Below, piece after piece: positions 33,536 through 45,742 of a DNA stretch of 64,000 bases; position 1 is the stretch's first letter; the number at the start of each line of letters is the position of its first letter. The notes under the pieces are model-generated. The model was given only the letters and a program-made list of their open reading frames with translations. It was not told the DNA's origin and did not search any database. This DNA is from Linum tenue (lineage: Eukaryota > Streptophyta > Magnoliopsida > Malpighiales > Linaceae), in contig CAMGYJ010000006.1 of the NCBI GenBank assembly GCA_946122785.1, positions 3,644,734 to 3,708,733 on the forward strand, written 5' to 3'. A program made the position numbers and the translations under genes.

Positions 33536-36258
33536 TTAGATAGCCCCAAATGGAGGACCTCTCAGGGACACCAACTTCAACATGGCGTCCAGGCGCTCAT
33601 TCTCTATCTTCTCCCTCAGTTCTAACTTCTGGGTTTCAGGGATTTGCTGTACAAAAGAGATTCCCACAAGGCAATTAGTTCACCTGACGAAACCAAAACA
33701 ATTAACTACTATAACTAGACATTTTGCTACCTTTGTCAACCATAACATGTAAGATGCTGAACAAATTGCTTGTTCTTCAAAATCTTCAAACTCATCATCA
33801 CTTCCTTCCGAGCATGAATTGACGAGGAGCAACTCCTTATCCAAAAACACACTGACGTTCACTTGGATGCTAGATTGGCTTTTTTGTGGGGAAGACACGT
33901 CGTTGACATCACTTGTGAAATGCCTTATCCATAATAAGGAGAGAAAGCGACGGTAGAGCCATAGAGCCTGTGAACAAAAAGGGATTTGGGGTGGGAGTTA
34001 GCTTTGGAGGAAACTCAGGTTACAATGGAAACAAAGTGATCAGAAACAATTCCACAACTACTTCAATTTGCAGAACGCAGTAATCGATTTTCATGTTTGT
34101 CAAGATCCCCTATATTCACATATTTTAAATGGGCTTGAGAAAAATACCTCCCTTCCTAAATAACGCTTTATTAATTCTTCATTCCAGTCAAGCTCCTCCT
34201 GATAGAAACAGCAGCATCAGAGTTATTAACTCACAAATTGTGCAATCTCGATTAATTACAAAAGAGTTAATAAATGATGGCAGTGAATATGAAAGTTCAG
34301 ACATTATACCTGCCAGATCAGATAAACTTCAACACAAGAATCACAAGACCCCTCTTCTTGCTTACGGCAGCAATCCTCTAAAATTCTGATGATTAGCCGC
34401 TGCAATTAGGTGATAACTCAAACTGTGACAAGATGCTAGAAATGTCATGGAATGAATACTCGTAAAATTATACATAGCTTTCTCTCATGAACTCTCTTTT
34501 AAATGTTCAAGGATTGTACTCACCATGCGATAATGAAAGCAAGAATGATCAGCAACATGTAACCCAGCCCACGTTTTGGATTGCTTCAGTTCCTGTATCA
34601 CCTGGAAAAGCAATTTTTGCTTAAGCTGACAGACAGGACACCTAGATAAAGCAGCTCATAGATGACTGTGAAATGCATCAGCAGGTATGAACCAAAATAC
34701 CCAAAAAAGTTTTAGAACGAGAATGTATAAACACCAGGAGAAAGTTAAAAAAAAAAGCTGCCCAATTCAAGACAGTGGGCTGAAATTCTTACATACTAGT
34801 CATACATGAGGGCCAAGTTGTCATGACGTTATAGATAACAAAACTTGCCCAATCTAAGAAACGAACCTGTTCTCTATCCATGTAAGAAACCAACCAGCAG
34901 CGATGATTCCATGCACGATAGTTCATCTTTGATCTCTGCATAGATAGCAAGGCAGAAAAAGTTTAGAGTAGCGGTCAATAGCACACACGCCCAAGAATTA
35001 GTAAACCAGAGTTGTGTTCAAAGCCACTAGGATGGAGTGAGAAATGAAAGTCTAACAATACATGCATACACCTAGTCATGTCTGGAAAGATCCCACAATC
35101 AAACATGAAATTAATAAACTTCAAAGATGATGCTTTCTTTTTCCCCTTTTCTTTTCCAATTTTTAAAATTTCGTAATGCAATTGTCACGGAAATAGTATG
35201 CTTCTTTAGTATTAGAAGTTGTTAAACCTTCATGAATCACTACTATGCAGTTCTTGAAATTAATATAAACCTCTGCTATCTTCTCCACCAGGTCAGATTC
35301 TTCCCTCAGAATCTCTTGCAAAGTTGTACGATTTCTGGCCATATTCTTGATCACCCACCTCCTGCCAAAAAGCGAAGGAAAAATGCATAGAAGAAGTTAA
35401 CAACTCATGCAGTTCAGCAGATAAACAACAACACAGGAAGAGAATCAACTAGTACTTCATAGATGTTACCTATGGCTCCATGCTTGCTCGCTCTTGGGTG
35501 AATACGAAAGGACAAGGGCAGACAAGCGGAGCTCGTCAGTGAACATTGACGCTTGTGTCTTCTTCGATACGATTAACTTTCTGTCATTTGCATCAAGAAA
35601 AGTCATTCATAAAAATAAAATAAAAACAAGAACAGAGGGGCACATTGGGCATAAACAAGCTGCAACTAGAGGGTTTAAAACACAGGTGCGAATCTACCAT
35701 TTCCGGATCATGATGATTCAAATCAACCAGACCCGTATAAATATAGAAAATTTCAAATTGGTTACCTGGAATTCCAAGCAGCCCCGAAATCAGGGCTTAA
35801 CAACACAAGTGCTTTGCTGCATTTCATAACCACAATTCCTAGAGCTTCAGCAGAAGGAAGAGATAGGTCGCCGAGTTTCTTGTATTCTGCAATTGCATTC
35901 ATGAATTGTTCTCTGGCAGCCTTGTACAACCGGAGAACAACCTCCGAAGAAATGCCCAGTTTGTGATCTCGAATCCAGAAGCTCCCATCTCCACCATCCA
36001 GCGCATCCGAGGCTTCCGATCGTGAGCTACCAGCTTCAGGATCTTTCTCCAATGTCGCAAATTGCGAAGGGTGAATGAACCCTACTTCGTTGCTGAGCAC
36101 GAAGGAGCACCAAAGCAGCCGGGGAAAAAAAATTGAACATAGGGTTGAGCGAATAAATTGAACGAAGGGGAAACTTCCTGAATCGAATTTGATGACGGTG
36201 CTTACATGAGGGGATCGGAATCGAGAATGTATTCGAATTGATTCAACAATTCCGACAT
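33536..36258 (-). CDS. PTAR1: PTAR1-like protein (protein prenyltransferase alpha-subunit repeat protein), 10 exons
   Basis: Complete minus-strand gene. Exons read by hand: 36258-36206, 36092-35766, 35580-35470, 35361-35271, 34935-34867, 34601-34524, 34399-34310, 34198-34148, 33967-33731, 33646-33536. All introns are GT-AG and phases agree, giving 1218 bases, 405 residues and a TAA stop. The start MSELLNQFEYILDSDPL leads into NEVGFIHPSQF. PPTA repeats are visible: FGAAWNSRK, EQAWSHRRWVIKN, YRAWNHRCWLVSYM and an ALWLYRRFLS block. An acidic stretch (DDEFEDFEE) lies near residue 350. PPTA repeats form the helical scaffold of protein prenyltransferase alpha subunits; animal PTAR1 partners RabGGTB in a Golgi-SNARE geranylgeranyltransferase. 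That role in plants is inference. This is the only intact host gene in the window. Confidence 0.88.
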
Positions 36259-36978
36259 GGCTTCATTCTGAATAGTACCTTCAGGCTTCATTCATTCATC
36301 AGAAAACCACTGTTTCCTTCCCCTCAACCACAAATCGAAAACCAAAGAAATTCACCAGAACCCTCGCATCTCCCATCGTCCGTCGCCGGCGAGATTTTCG
36401 CAGGCCAACTCTGTTGTCATCTTTCCTCGTGGTCAAAACCACCTAAACACAATCGATTAAAATCGATAGCCACCCCTAATACCAGAAAATCCCACATGCA
36501 AAACTAAAACTCCTACCTTTGTCGTCGCTTATCATCGTCGGCGTTACTCGCCGTCGTTTCTCGCCACTGCCGCTGCCGTCATTGTCCCGCTTTTCTTCCC
36601 TTCTCGTCGTTAGCAGAAAAGAAGAGAGGGATATGGTGGTTCGATTTGAGAGGGATCTCGTTTTAAAACCCAGGTTTTTAATTTGAGAGATTTGTGTGGG
36701 ATTTGCGTCGAATTATTCGTTTGGCTACAAATATGGCATTCTGAAATGAGAATGTAAAATCACATAATTACCCTTATTTAGTCTCCTATTTTGTCTAACC
36801 CGTAGGCAACAACTCAAGCATCCTGGTTGAATGAATGTAATGCAGACCATTTGCAGTAAATATTAATATGCAGGTTATTGCTTCTTTATAGTTAAGGAAG
36901 ACAGTTAAACAAAGTGCAGATGATACCCCAACCGTGATACCAAAAAGAACTGGAATCGACAAGGATCAAGAAATTGAA
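36259..36978. other. 5' UTR and promoter side of the PTAR1-like gene
   Basis: C/T-rich and CGTCG-rich sequence at 36360-36620 is typical of a plant 5' leader and promoter-proximal region. No upstream ORF with recognisable product. Confidence 0.4.
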
Positions 36979-37155
36979 AATGAACATGGTTATTCTTTTG
37001 GTAGTTTTATACACTGCAACCTTAACAGATTGACAGATTAAAATCAGATTGGCAGCAACCTTGAACAAAGTGCAGATGAACATGGTTCTTTTTGGCAGTT
37101 TTATACACTGCAACCTTAAACAAATTGACAGATTAAGATCATATTGGCAGCAACA
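36979..37155. repeat. Imperfect tandem duplication, about 97 bp unit
   Basis: GAACATGGTT...TTTTATACACTGCAACCTTAA and CAGATTGGCAGCAAC-like bases appear at about 36980-37065 and again at 37077-37155. Confidence 0.6.
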
Positions 37156-37969
37156 TTATACAGTCAAACAGCCAGTCAGCCACCAATCATGTTCAATCAC
37201 ATTGGAATCATAATCCCTTCAAACAAACCTTGCCTACAAGCTGAGATTGCTTAATCTAATAACTGTTCTCAACCTAGCAGCCCTCTCACAAACATTATCT
37301 TGTCTAATATGTCTTCAAAATGGTAGAACTTCATCAAGGACACGAAAATTGTAGTTTGAAGAACATATATATGTGCATTGTAGTATTGTTGCGGTATGAA
37401 AACTTAGGTTGGTAGAACTGTATTCACTACGGTTGAACCACTCACAACCAAGCTTACAAGGCCATGAAGGTTGCGGCAATTCTGCCAAGTAATCAACTTT
37501 CCTAATATGTTTGACTGGACAAAGTAAGTCATGAAAGCTTTAAAACCCTCAAAACACAAATCTATTTCTGCTCTCCTTCGCCAAACACCAACAAAGCAAG
37601 CCATAAAACCCAGAACTCAAAAGATTGCGAGTGAGACGAAGGCATCACACCAAAACAAGCCAAGGAGGAAGAACGGAGAAAATGGATTTCGCAAACTCAC
37701 CTGCCGGAGAGTTTTTGCTGCTCGCTAATGCTCTCCGGAGCAGAGTTTTTGCTGCAGCCTGCAAATTTCCTACCCTCCGAAGCTGAGTCGCCGCCGGTTA
37801 GCACTCCTCGACAGCAGCTGTTTTGTCTTTCCGCTCCTTCGTTTGGGTTGCAGTAAAACAGAACGAAGGGTTCTGCGAATGGATACAGAGACAGACAGTA
37901 ATTGAAGGGTTAATAGAAAGAAGGGTTAAGTTGGATTTTCAGAAAATATGCATGTACATATATGGAACA
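37156..37969. other. Intergenic sequence left of the Pack-MULE
   Basis: A GAGAGTTTTTGCTGC direct repeat lies near 37707 and 37741, along with short ORFs. No recognised gene. Confidence 0.35.
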
Positions 37970-38314
37970 AATTGGCAATGGGTTAAAGACACATTTGGTC
38001 ACTGAGATTACAAAATCGGGACATGTTTAGTCACTAGAAAAATTTAATATCAAATTTGGTCACTACAATTACTAAAACTGGACGCATTTAGTCACTCGCC
38101 GTTAGTCTCCGTCCAACTCCGTTAATGAAGTCCGTTAAGTGCTGATGTGGCAAACAGAATTGCCTAATCAGCCGGATATTAACCCAACAAAAATAAAACC
38201 CGACCCGCCACGTCATTATTACCCGCCACCTCATTAAAACCAACCCAACCCAACCCAACCCATCACCCAACCCTACCCAACCCTTCTTCCTCCTTCCTCC
38301 CCAACCCAATTTAG

Positions 38315-38828
38315 GGATTCTATTCGGAGATCCCCTGCCGCCGTCGCCACTCTCTCCGCCCTGTTGATTTTCATCCTTGAACAAATCCTCCCTGAATCTT
38401 TTCCGGTAATTCTCCCTTGAATTCGCCGCTCCACCGCCGCCGCTATCTCCGCCGCTGGCGCTCGGCAGAGCCTCCGCGATTTGATCCGCCGACGACAACA
38501 TATGCTGCTGGTGGTGGTGGAATCCCAGATGCGCGGCGGAAAACCGTTCCTCGTAATGCTGCTGCTGCTGCGCCGCCGCCAGAGCAAGCGCCCCGTGAAA
38601 CGAATGCAGCGGCGCCGATTTCGACGGCGGAGCGGAGAGAGTTGATCCGCTGCTCCGCAGCGAGACATTCAGGGTGGAGAAATTGGCCAGGATGGTGCCC
38701 GTCCCCGTCGCCGCGATAATCGCCGGCTCCGCCTGCTGCAGCAGCCACTCGATCGTCTCCCCGTCCGATTTGCGACCCAATTCCCTCGTCAATTGGAAAA
38801 CCCTCGCCGCGCAGGCGGCCGGCATCCG
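38315..38828 (-). pseudogene. Captured class I TCP transcription factor fragment
   Basis: The minus-strand frame opens [17 protein letters not shown] and continues with [19 protein letters not shown] and [12 protein letters not shown], the second half of a class I (PCF) TCP domain. Next come [18 protein letters not shown] and a Q/H-rich stretch as in TCP14/TCP15/TCP7-like proteins. The basic region and helix I are missing, so DNA binding is not expected. One unusual residue is ILANF where IPANF is usual. The frame runs on into the left terminal repeat. The TCP frame is not the one set by the upstream NMD3 start codon. Confidence 0.85.
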
Positions 38829-39459
38829 ATCGAAGGCACCTCACGCACATGTTGGCCGCGTTCGGCTGCATTCTGATGCCGCATCTGCAGCAGAGCACCG
38901 TACCAATCGTCTGTTGGACATTGAACATCCCTTTATCTTCATCCATCGCGGACGATCCTCTGCTCAAACACACAACGGAAAACAAGCACACACCCACAAC
39001 GCTTAGTTCTCCAAGCTCGATTAAACCCTAAAACACAGTAAGTTGCAGAAAATGAAAAATCGCCTCCTCCCTCAATCAAAACCCCTCTCCACCGTATCAG
39101 CGATGAAACCCAATCGAGGGGGATTTCATCAAGACTCAGAAAAACTTCAATCGTTCCGCAAAGTAATTGAAATAGCATAACGGGGAAACAAGGAAATCGA
39201 ACATGAAAGCATACCGAGTCCGAATCCGTGGAACATAACCAGATGAATCGAAAAAGACCAAGATTTCACGCACCTCGAAGCTTGAATCGGCGTCGGAGGA
39301 AATCAAGAGGCAGAGAGGAAGAGGGGGGAGGTGAACAAGAAGAAGAAGAAGGAGAGCAAGAGTAGCTTCCTGAATCTTCACCACCGAGCTCCGAGCCGGC
39401 ACCGCCACATTCCTCAAGAAGATGAAGGAAGGGCGGCCGGCAGATTAATGGGGAAAACT
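38829..39459 (-). pseudogene. Captured NMD3 5' fragment (5' leader plus first codons)
   Basis: From the ATG at 38946 the minus strand encodes MDEDKGMFNVQQTIGTVLCC and then [20 protein letters not shown]. This is the start of NMD3, the adaptor for nuclear export of the 60S ribosomal subunit, including two CxxC pairs of its zinc-binding region. Sequence between 38947 and 39459 probably includes the donor gene's 5' UTR or first intron; I could not assign 39136-39417. At about 38828 the frame passes into TCP DNA and becomes an unrelated R/G/A-rich tail ending at 38443. Confidence 0.82.
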
Positions 39460-39784
39460 CTAAATTGGGTTGGGGAGGAAGGAGGAAGAAGGGTTGGGTA
39501 GGGTTGGGTGATGGGTTGGGTTGGTTTTAATGAGGTGGCGGGTTATAATGACGTGGCGGGTCGGGTTTTATTTTTGTTGGGTTAATATCCGGCTGATTAG
39601 GCAATTCTGTTTGCCACATCAACACTTAACGGACTTCATTAACGGAGTTGGACGGAGACTAACGGCGAGTGACTAAATGCGTCCAGTTTTAGTAATTGTA
39701 GTGACCAAATTTGATATTAAATTTTTCTAGTGACTAAACATGTCCCGATTTTGTAATCTCAGTGACCAAATGTGTCTTTAACCC

Positions 39785-40098
39785 AATTGGCAATATATTG
39801 ATTTCAAAATAGTTTATGGTCATCGGCTATTTCACAATTCCACATATGAGTTTCTGAAATTCGGAATGGTTAAAATTTCTTATAAAAAACAGTTCACCAA
39901 ACGAATGATTTTAATTAAATTTCCTCATTCTGAGGGACTATGCCCAAATCACTCAAACAAAATCCTTATCCAAACGACCTCGTAGCAGGATTGTGTACGT
40001 GTGTTTCTTTCTTGGTTGTTTCAGAGAGAAAAAAGAGAACGATTGAAAGAGAGACGAGGAAGAAGGTTGAGAGTAGAGGCGGCTCCGGCTCGGTTTAG
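39785..40098. other. Intergenic sequence right of the Pack-MULE
   Basis: Continuation of the host sequence interrupted by the Pack-MULE. No gene seen. Confidence 0.4.
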
Positions 40099-40269
40099 CA
40101 TAGACCAGGAAACCGGATCGTACCGGCCGGTTCAACCGGTTCAACCGGAAATTGGACCAAAAGCGGTACGGTGGGCTTATTGTGCTGATTTTACCGTACC
40201 GGCCGGTTTTTCGGTTTGACCTGTTGAACCGGTTGAACCGACCGGTATGATCCGGTTTCCTGGTCTATG
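40099..40269. repeat. 171-bp inverted repeat (foldback MITE-like)
   Basis: CATAGACCAGGAAACCGGAT at the left is matched by its complement at the right, followed inward by GTACCGGCCGGTT/AACCGACCGGTA arms. Internal GGTTCAACC copies add smaller palindromes. No clear target duplication. Confidence 0.7.
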
Positions 40270-40280
40270 ATTCAGCTTCA

Positions 40281-40421
40281 NNNNNNNNNNNNNNNNNNNN
40301 NNNNNNNNNNNNNNNNNNNNNNNNNNNNNNNNNNNNNNNNNNNNNNNNNNNNNNNNNNNNNNNNNNNNNNNNNNNNNNNNNNNNNNNNNNNNNNNNNNNN
40401 NNNNNNNNNNNNNNNNNNNNN
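40281..40421. other. Assembly gap (141 N)
   Basis: Unresolved bases between the gene-bearing segment and satellite array B. The junction therefore cannot be verified from sequence. Confidence 0.99.
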
Positions 40422-43400
40422 CGTGATCTGTAGCCTCCAGAATCGAAAGAAAATGACATTTCGGAAAAATCGCCCAAAATCTGTGATGGGTACCCCTTTG
40501 CAATCTGCCAAAAATTGACCCGGAATAAATCGGCCCAAATCGGTGCTTAATGGACTTAATCGTCGTTGAAGAATAGTCTCAGGCCGAATCCGTGATATGT
40601 AGCCTTCAAAATCCAAAGAAAATGCCCTGTCGACTCCCACAAAATTACGAAAATGCCATCCGAGAATAAATTGGCCCAAATCGGTGCTTAATGGACTTAT
40701 CATTCGTGGAGAATAGGATCAATAGTCTTCATTATCCATGGAGAATAGCCTCGGCCTGATTGCGTGATCTGTAGCCTCCAGAATCGAAAGAAAATGACAT
40801 TTCGGAAAAATTGCCCAAAATCTGTGATGGGTACCCCTTTGCAATTTGCCAAAAATTGACCCAGAATAAATTCGCCTAAATCGGTGCTTAATGGACTTAA
40901 TCATCGTTGAAGAATAGTCTCAGGCCGAATCCGTGATATGTAGCCTTTAAAATCAAAAGAAAATGCCCTGTCGACTCCCACAAAATTACGAAAATGCCAT
41001 CCGAGAATAAATTGCCCCAAATCGGTGCTTAATGGACTTATCATTCGTGGAGAATAGGATCAATAGACTTCATTATCCGCAGAGAATAGCCTCGGCCTGA
41101 TTCCGTGATCTGTAGCCTCCAGAATCAAAAGAAAATGACATTTCGGAAAACTTGCCCAAAATCTGTGATGGGTACCCCTTTGCAATATGCCAAAAATTGA
41201 CCCGAAATAAATCGGCCCAAATCGGTGCTTAATGGACTTAATCGTCGTTGAAGAATAGTCTCAGGCCGAATCCGTGATATGTAGCCTTCAAAATCCAAAG
41301 AAAATGCCCTGTCGACTCCCACAAAATTACGAAAATGCCATCCGAGAATAAATTGGCCCAAATCGGTGCTTAATGGACTTATCATTCGTGGAGAATAGGA
41401 TCAATAGACTTCATTATCCGCAGAGAATAGCCTCGGCCTGATTCCGTGATCTGTAGCCTCCAGAATCGAAAGAAAATGACATTTCGGAAAAATCGCCCAA
41501 AATCTGTGATGGGTACCCCTTTGCAATCTGCCAAAAATTGACCCGGAATAAATCGGCCCAAATCGGTGCTTAATGGACTTAATCGTCGTTGAAGAATAGT
41601 CTCAGGCCGAATCCGTGATATGTAGCCTTCAAAATCCAAAGAAAATGCCCTGTCGACTCCCACAAAATTACGAAAATGCCATCCGAGAATAAATTGGCCC
41701 AAATCGGTGCTTAATGGACTTATCATTCGTGGAGAATAGGATCAATAGACTTCATTATCCATGGAGAATAGCCTCGGCCTGATTCCGTGATCTGTAGCCT
41801 CCAGAATCGAAAGAAAATGACATTTCGGAAAAATCGCCCAAAATCTGTGATGGTACCCCTTTGCAATTTGCCAAAAATTGACCCGGAATAAATCCGCCCA
41901 AATCGGTGCTTAATGGACTTAATCATCGTTGAAGAAAAGTCTCAGGCCGAATCCGTGATCTGTAGCCTTTAAAATCAAAAGAAAATGCCCTGTCGACTCC
42001 CACAAAATTACGAAAATGCCATCCAAGAATAAATTGGCCCAAATCGGTGCTTAATGGACTTAATCATCGTTGAAGAATAGTCTCAGGCCGAATCCGTGAT
42101 ATGTAGCCTTTAAAATCAAAAGAAAATGCCCTGTCGACTCCCACAAAATTACGAAAATGCCATCCGAGAATAAATTGCCCCAAATCGGTGCTTAATGGAC
42201 TTATCATTCGTGGAGAATAGGATCAATAGACTTCATTATCCGCAGAGAATAGCCTCGGCCTGATTCCGTGATCTGTAGCCTCCAGAATCAAAAGAAAATG
42301 ACATTTCGGAAAACTTGCCCAAAATCTGTGATGGGTACCCCTTTGCAATATGCCAAAAATTGACCCGAAATAAATCGGCCCAAATCGGTGCTTAATGGAC
42401 TTAATCGTCGTTGAAGAATAGTCTCAGGCCGAATCCGTGATATGTAGCCTTCAAAATCCATAGAAAATGCCCTGTCGACTCCCACAAAATTACGAAAATG
42501 CCATCCGAGAATAAATTGGCCCAAATCGGTGCTTAATGGACTTATCATTCGTGGAGAATAGGATCAATAGACTTCATTATCCGCAGAGAATAGCCTCGGC
42601 CTGATTCCGTGATCTGTAGCCTCCAGAATCGAAAGAAAATGACATTTCGGAAAAATCGCCCAAAATCTGTGATGGGTACCCCTTTGCAATCTGCCAAAAA
42701 TTGACCCGGAATAAATCGGCCCAAATCGGTGCTTAATGGACTTAATCGTCGTTGAAGAATAGTCTCAGGCCGAATCCGTGATATGTAGCCTTCAAAATCC
42801 AAAGAAAATGCCCTGTCGACTCCCACAAAATTACGAAAATGCCATCCGAGAATAAATTGGCCCAAATCGGTGCTTAATGGACTTATCATTCGTGGAGAAT
42901 AGGATCAATAGACTTCATTATCCATGGAGAATAGCCTCGGCCTGATTCCGTGATCTGTAGCCTCCAGAATCGAAAGAAAATGACATTTCAGAAAAATCGC
43001 CCAAAATCTGTGATGGTACCCCTTTGCAATTTGCCAAAAATTGACCCGGAATAAATCCGCCCAAATCGGTGCTTAATGGACTTAATCATCGTTGAAGAAA
43101 AGTCTCAGGCCGAATCCGTGATCTGTAGCCTTTAAAATCAAAAGAAAATGCCATGTCGACTCCCACAAAATTACGAAAATGCCATCCAAGAATAAATTGG
43201 CCCAAATCGGTGCTTAATGGACTTATCATTCGTGGAGAATAGGATCAATAGACTTCATTATCCGCAGAGAATAGCCTCGGCCTGATTCCGTGATGTGTAG
43301 CCTCCAGAATCGAAAGAAAATGACATTTCGGAAAAATTGCCCAAAATCTGTGATGGGTACCCCTTTGCAATCTGCCATAAATTGACCCGGAATAAATCCG

Positions 43401-45742
43401 CCCAAATCGGTGCTTAATGGACTTAATCATCGTTGAAGAATAGTCTCAGGGAGAATCCGTGATATATAGCTTTTAAAATCAAAAGAAAATGCCCTGTCGA
43501 CTCCCACAAAATTACGAAAATGCCATCCGAGAATAAATTGGCCCAAATCGGTGCTTAATGGACTTATCATTCGTGGAGAATAGGATCAATAGACTTCATT
43601 TTCCGCGGAGAATAGCCTCGGCCTGATTCCGTGATCTGTAGCCTCCAGAATCGAAAGAAAATGACATTTCGGAAAAATCGCCCAAAATCTGTGATGGTAC
43701 CCCTTTGCAATCTGCAAAAAATTGACCCGGAATAAATCCGCCCAAATCGGTGTTTAATGGACTTAATCATCGTTGAAGAATAGTCTCAGGCCTACTCCGT
43801 GATCTGTAGCCTTCAAAATCCAAAGAAAATGCCCTGTCGACTCCCACAAAATTACGAAAATGCCATCCGAGAATAAATTGGCCCAAATCGGTGCTTAATG
43901 GACTTATCATTCGTGGAGAATAGGATCAATAGTCTTCATTATCCATGGAGAATAGCCTCGGCCTGATTGCGTGATCTGTAGCCTCCAGAATCGAAAGAAA
44001 ATGACATTTCGGAAAAATCGCCCAAAATCTATGATGGTACCCCTTTGCAATCTGCCAAAAAATGACCCGGAATAAATCCGCCCAAATCGGTGCTTAATGG
44101 ACTTAATCATCGTTGAAGAATAGTATCAGGCTTAATCCGTGATCTGTAGCCTTTAAAATCAAAAGAAAATGCCTTGTCGACTCCCACAAAAATACGAAAA
44201 TGCCATCCGAGATTAAATTGGCCCAAATCGGTGCTTAATGGACTTATCATTCGTGGAGAATAGGATCAATAGACTTCATTATCCGTGGAGAATAGCCTCG
44301 GCCTGATTCCGTGATCTGTAGCCTCCAGAATCGAAAGAAAATGACATTTCGGAAAAATTGCCCAAAATCTGTGATGGGTACCCCTTTGCAATTTGCCAAA
44401 AATTGACCCGGAATAAATTCGCCTAAATCGGTGCTTAATGGACTTAATCATCGTTGAAGAATAGTCTCAGGCCGAATTCGTGATATGTAGCCTTTAAAAT
44501 CAAAAGAAAATGCCCTGTCGACTCCCACAAAATTACGAAAATGCCATCCGAGAATAAATTCGCCCAAATCGGTGCTTAATGGACTTATCATTCGTGGAGA
44601 ATAGGATCAATAGACTTCATTATCCGCATAGAATAGCCTTGGCCTGATTCCGTGATCTGTAGCCTCCAGAATCAAAAGAAAATGACATTTCGGAAAAATC
44701 GCCCAAAATCTGTGATGGGTACCCCTTTGCAATCTGCCAAAAATTGACCCGGAATAAATCGGCCCAAATCGGTGCTTAATGGACTTAATCGTCGTTGAAG
44801 AATAGTCTCAGGCCGAATCCGTGATATGTAGCCTTCAAAATCCAAAGAAAATGCCCTGTCGACTCCCACAAAATTACGAAAATGCCATCCGAGAATAAAT
44901 TGGCCCAAATCGGTGCTTAATGGACTTATCATTCGTGGAGAATAGGATCAATAGACTTCATTATCCATGGAGAATAGCCTCGGCCTGATTCCGTGATCTG
45001 TAGCCTCCAGAATCGAAAGAAAATGACATTTCGGAAAAATTGCCCAAAATCTGTGATGGTACCCCTTTGCAATCTGCCAAAAATTGACCCGGAATAAATC
45101 CGTCCAAATGGGTGCTTAATGGACTTAATCATCGTTGAAGAATAGTCTCAGGCCGAATCCGTGATCTGAAGCCTTCAAAATCAAAAGAAAATGCCCTGTC
45201 GACTCCCAGAAAATTACGAAAATGACACCCGAGAATAAATTGGCCCAAATCGGTGCTTAATGGACTTATCATTCGTGGAGAATAGGATCAATAGACTTCA
45301 TTATCCGCAGAGAATAGCCTCGGCCTGATTCCGTGATCTGTAGCGTCCAGAATCGAAATAAAATGACATTTCGGAAAAATCGCCCAAAATCTGTGATGGT
45401 TACCCCTTTGCAATCTGCAAAAAATTGACCCGGAATAAATCCGCCCAAATCGGTGGTTAATGGACTTAATCATCGTTGAAGAATAGTCTCAGGGCGAATC
45501 CGTGATATGTAGCCTTTAAAATCAAAAGAAAATGCCCTGTCGACTCCCACAAAATTACGAAAATGCCATCCGAGAATAAATTGGCCCAAATCGGTGCTTA
45601 ATGGACTTATCATTCGTGGAGAATAGGATCAATAGACTTCATTATCCGCAGAGAATAGCCTCGGCCTGATTTCGTGATCTGTAGCCTCTAGAATCGTAAG
45701 AAAATGACATTTCGGAAAAATTGCCCAAAATCTGTGATGGTA
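40422..45742 (-). repeat. Satellite array B, 341-bp dimer (200 + 141)
   Basis: A highly regular array with a 340-341 bp period. CCCAAATCGGTGCTTAATGG occurs twice per period at alternating spacings of about 200 and 141 bp (for example 43201, 43401, 43542). The two half-units are related (AGCCTCCAGAATCGAAAGAA versus AGCCTTCAAAATCCAAAGAA). Units are much more alike than in array A, implying recent homogenisation. Repeated ORFs of 61-114 codons are periodic artefacts. Confidence 0.95.
40904..43229. repeat. 1163-bp higher-order repeat, two near-identical copies
   Basis: About 40904-42066 and 42067-43229 match almost base for base (for example 41125-41385 and 42288-42548). 1163 bases equals three 341-bp dimers plus one 140-141 bp half-unit. 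The boundary near 42050-42070 shows two 141-type half-units in a row, as expected from out-of-register crossover at CCCAAATCGGTGCTTAATGG. Confidence 0.8.

Larger units (their letters stand above)
37980..39784 (-). mobile_element. Pack-MULE carrying NMD3 and TCP gene fragments
   Basis: A 1.8-kb Mutator-like element without transposase. Long terminal inverted repeats (37980-38314 and 39460-39784, over 320 bp, nearly identical) start GGGTTAAAGACACATTTGG. A 10-bp direct repeat AATTGGCAAT flanks both ends (37970-37979 and 39785-39794), fitting the 9-11 bp duplications of MULEs. Between the repeats lie host-gene fragments from at least two genes, both on the minus strand and fused at about 38828. 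Confidence 0.88.

Noticed and set aside
38088..38825. Functional TCP transcription-factor gene
   Set aside because: The basic region and helix I are missing, the frame runs into the Pack-MULE terminal repeat, and the upstream start belongs to an NMD3 fragment in another frame.
40422..45473. Repeated minus-strand ORFs of 61-114 codons in the satellite
   Set aside because: They recur with the satellite period and start from the same TTAATGGACTTA context; tandem-repeat artefacts.
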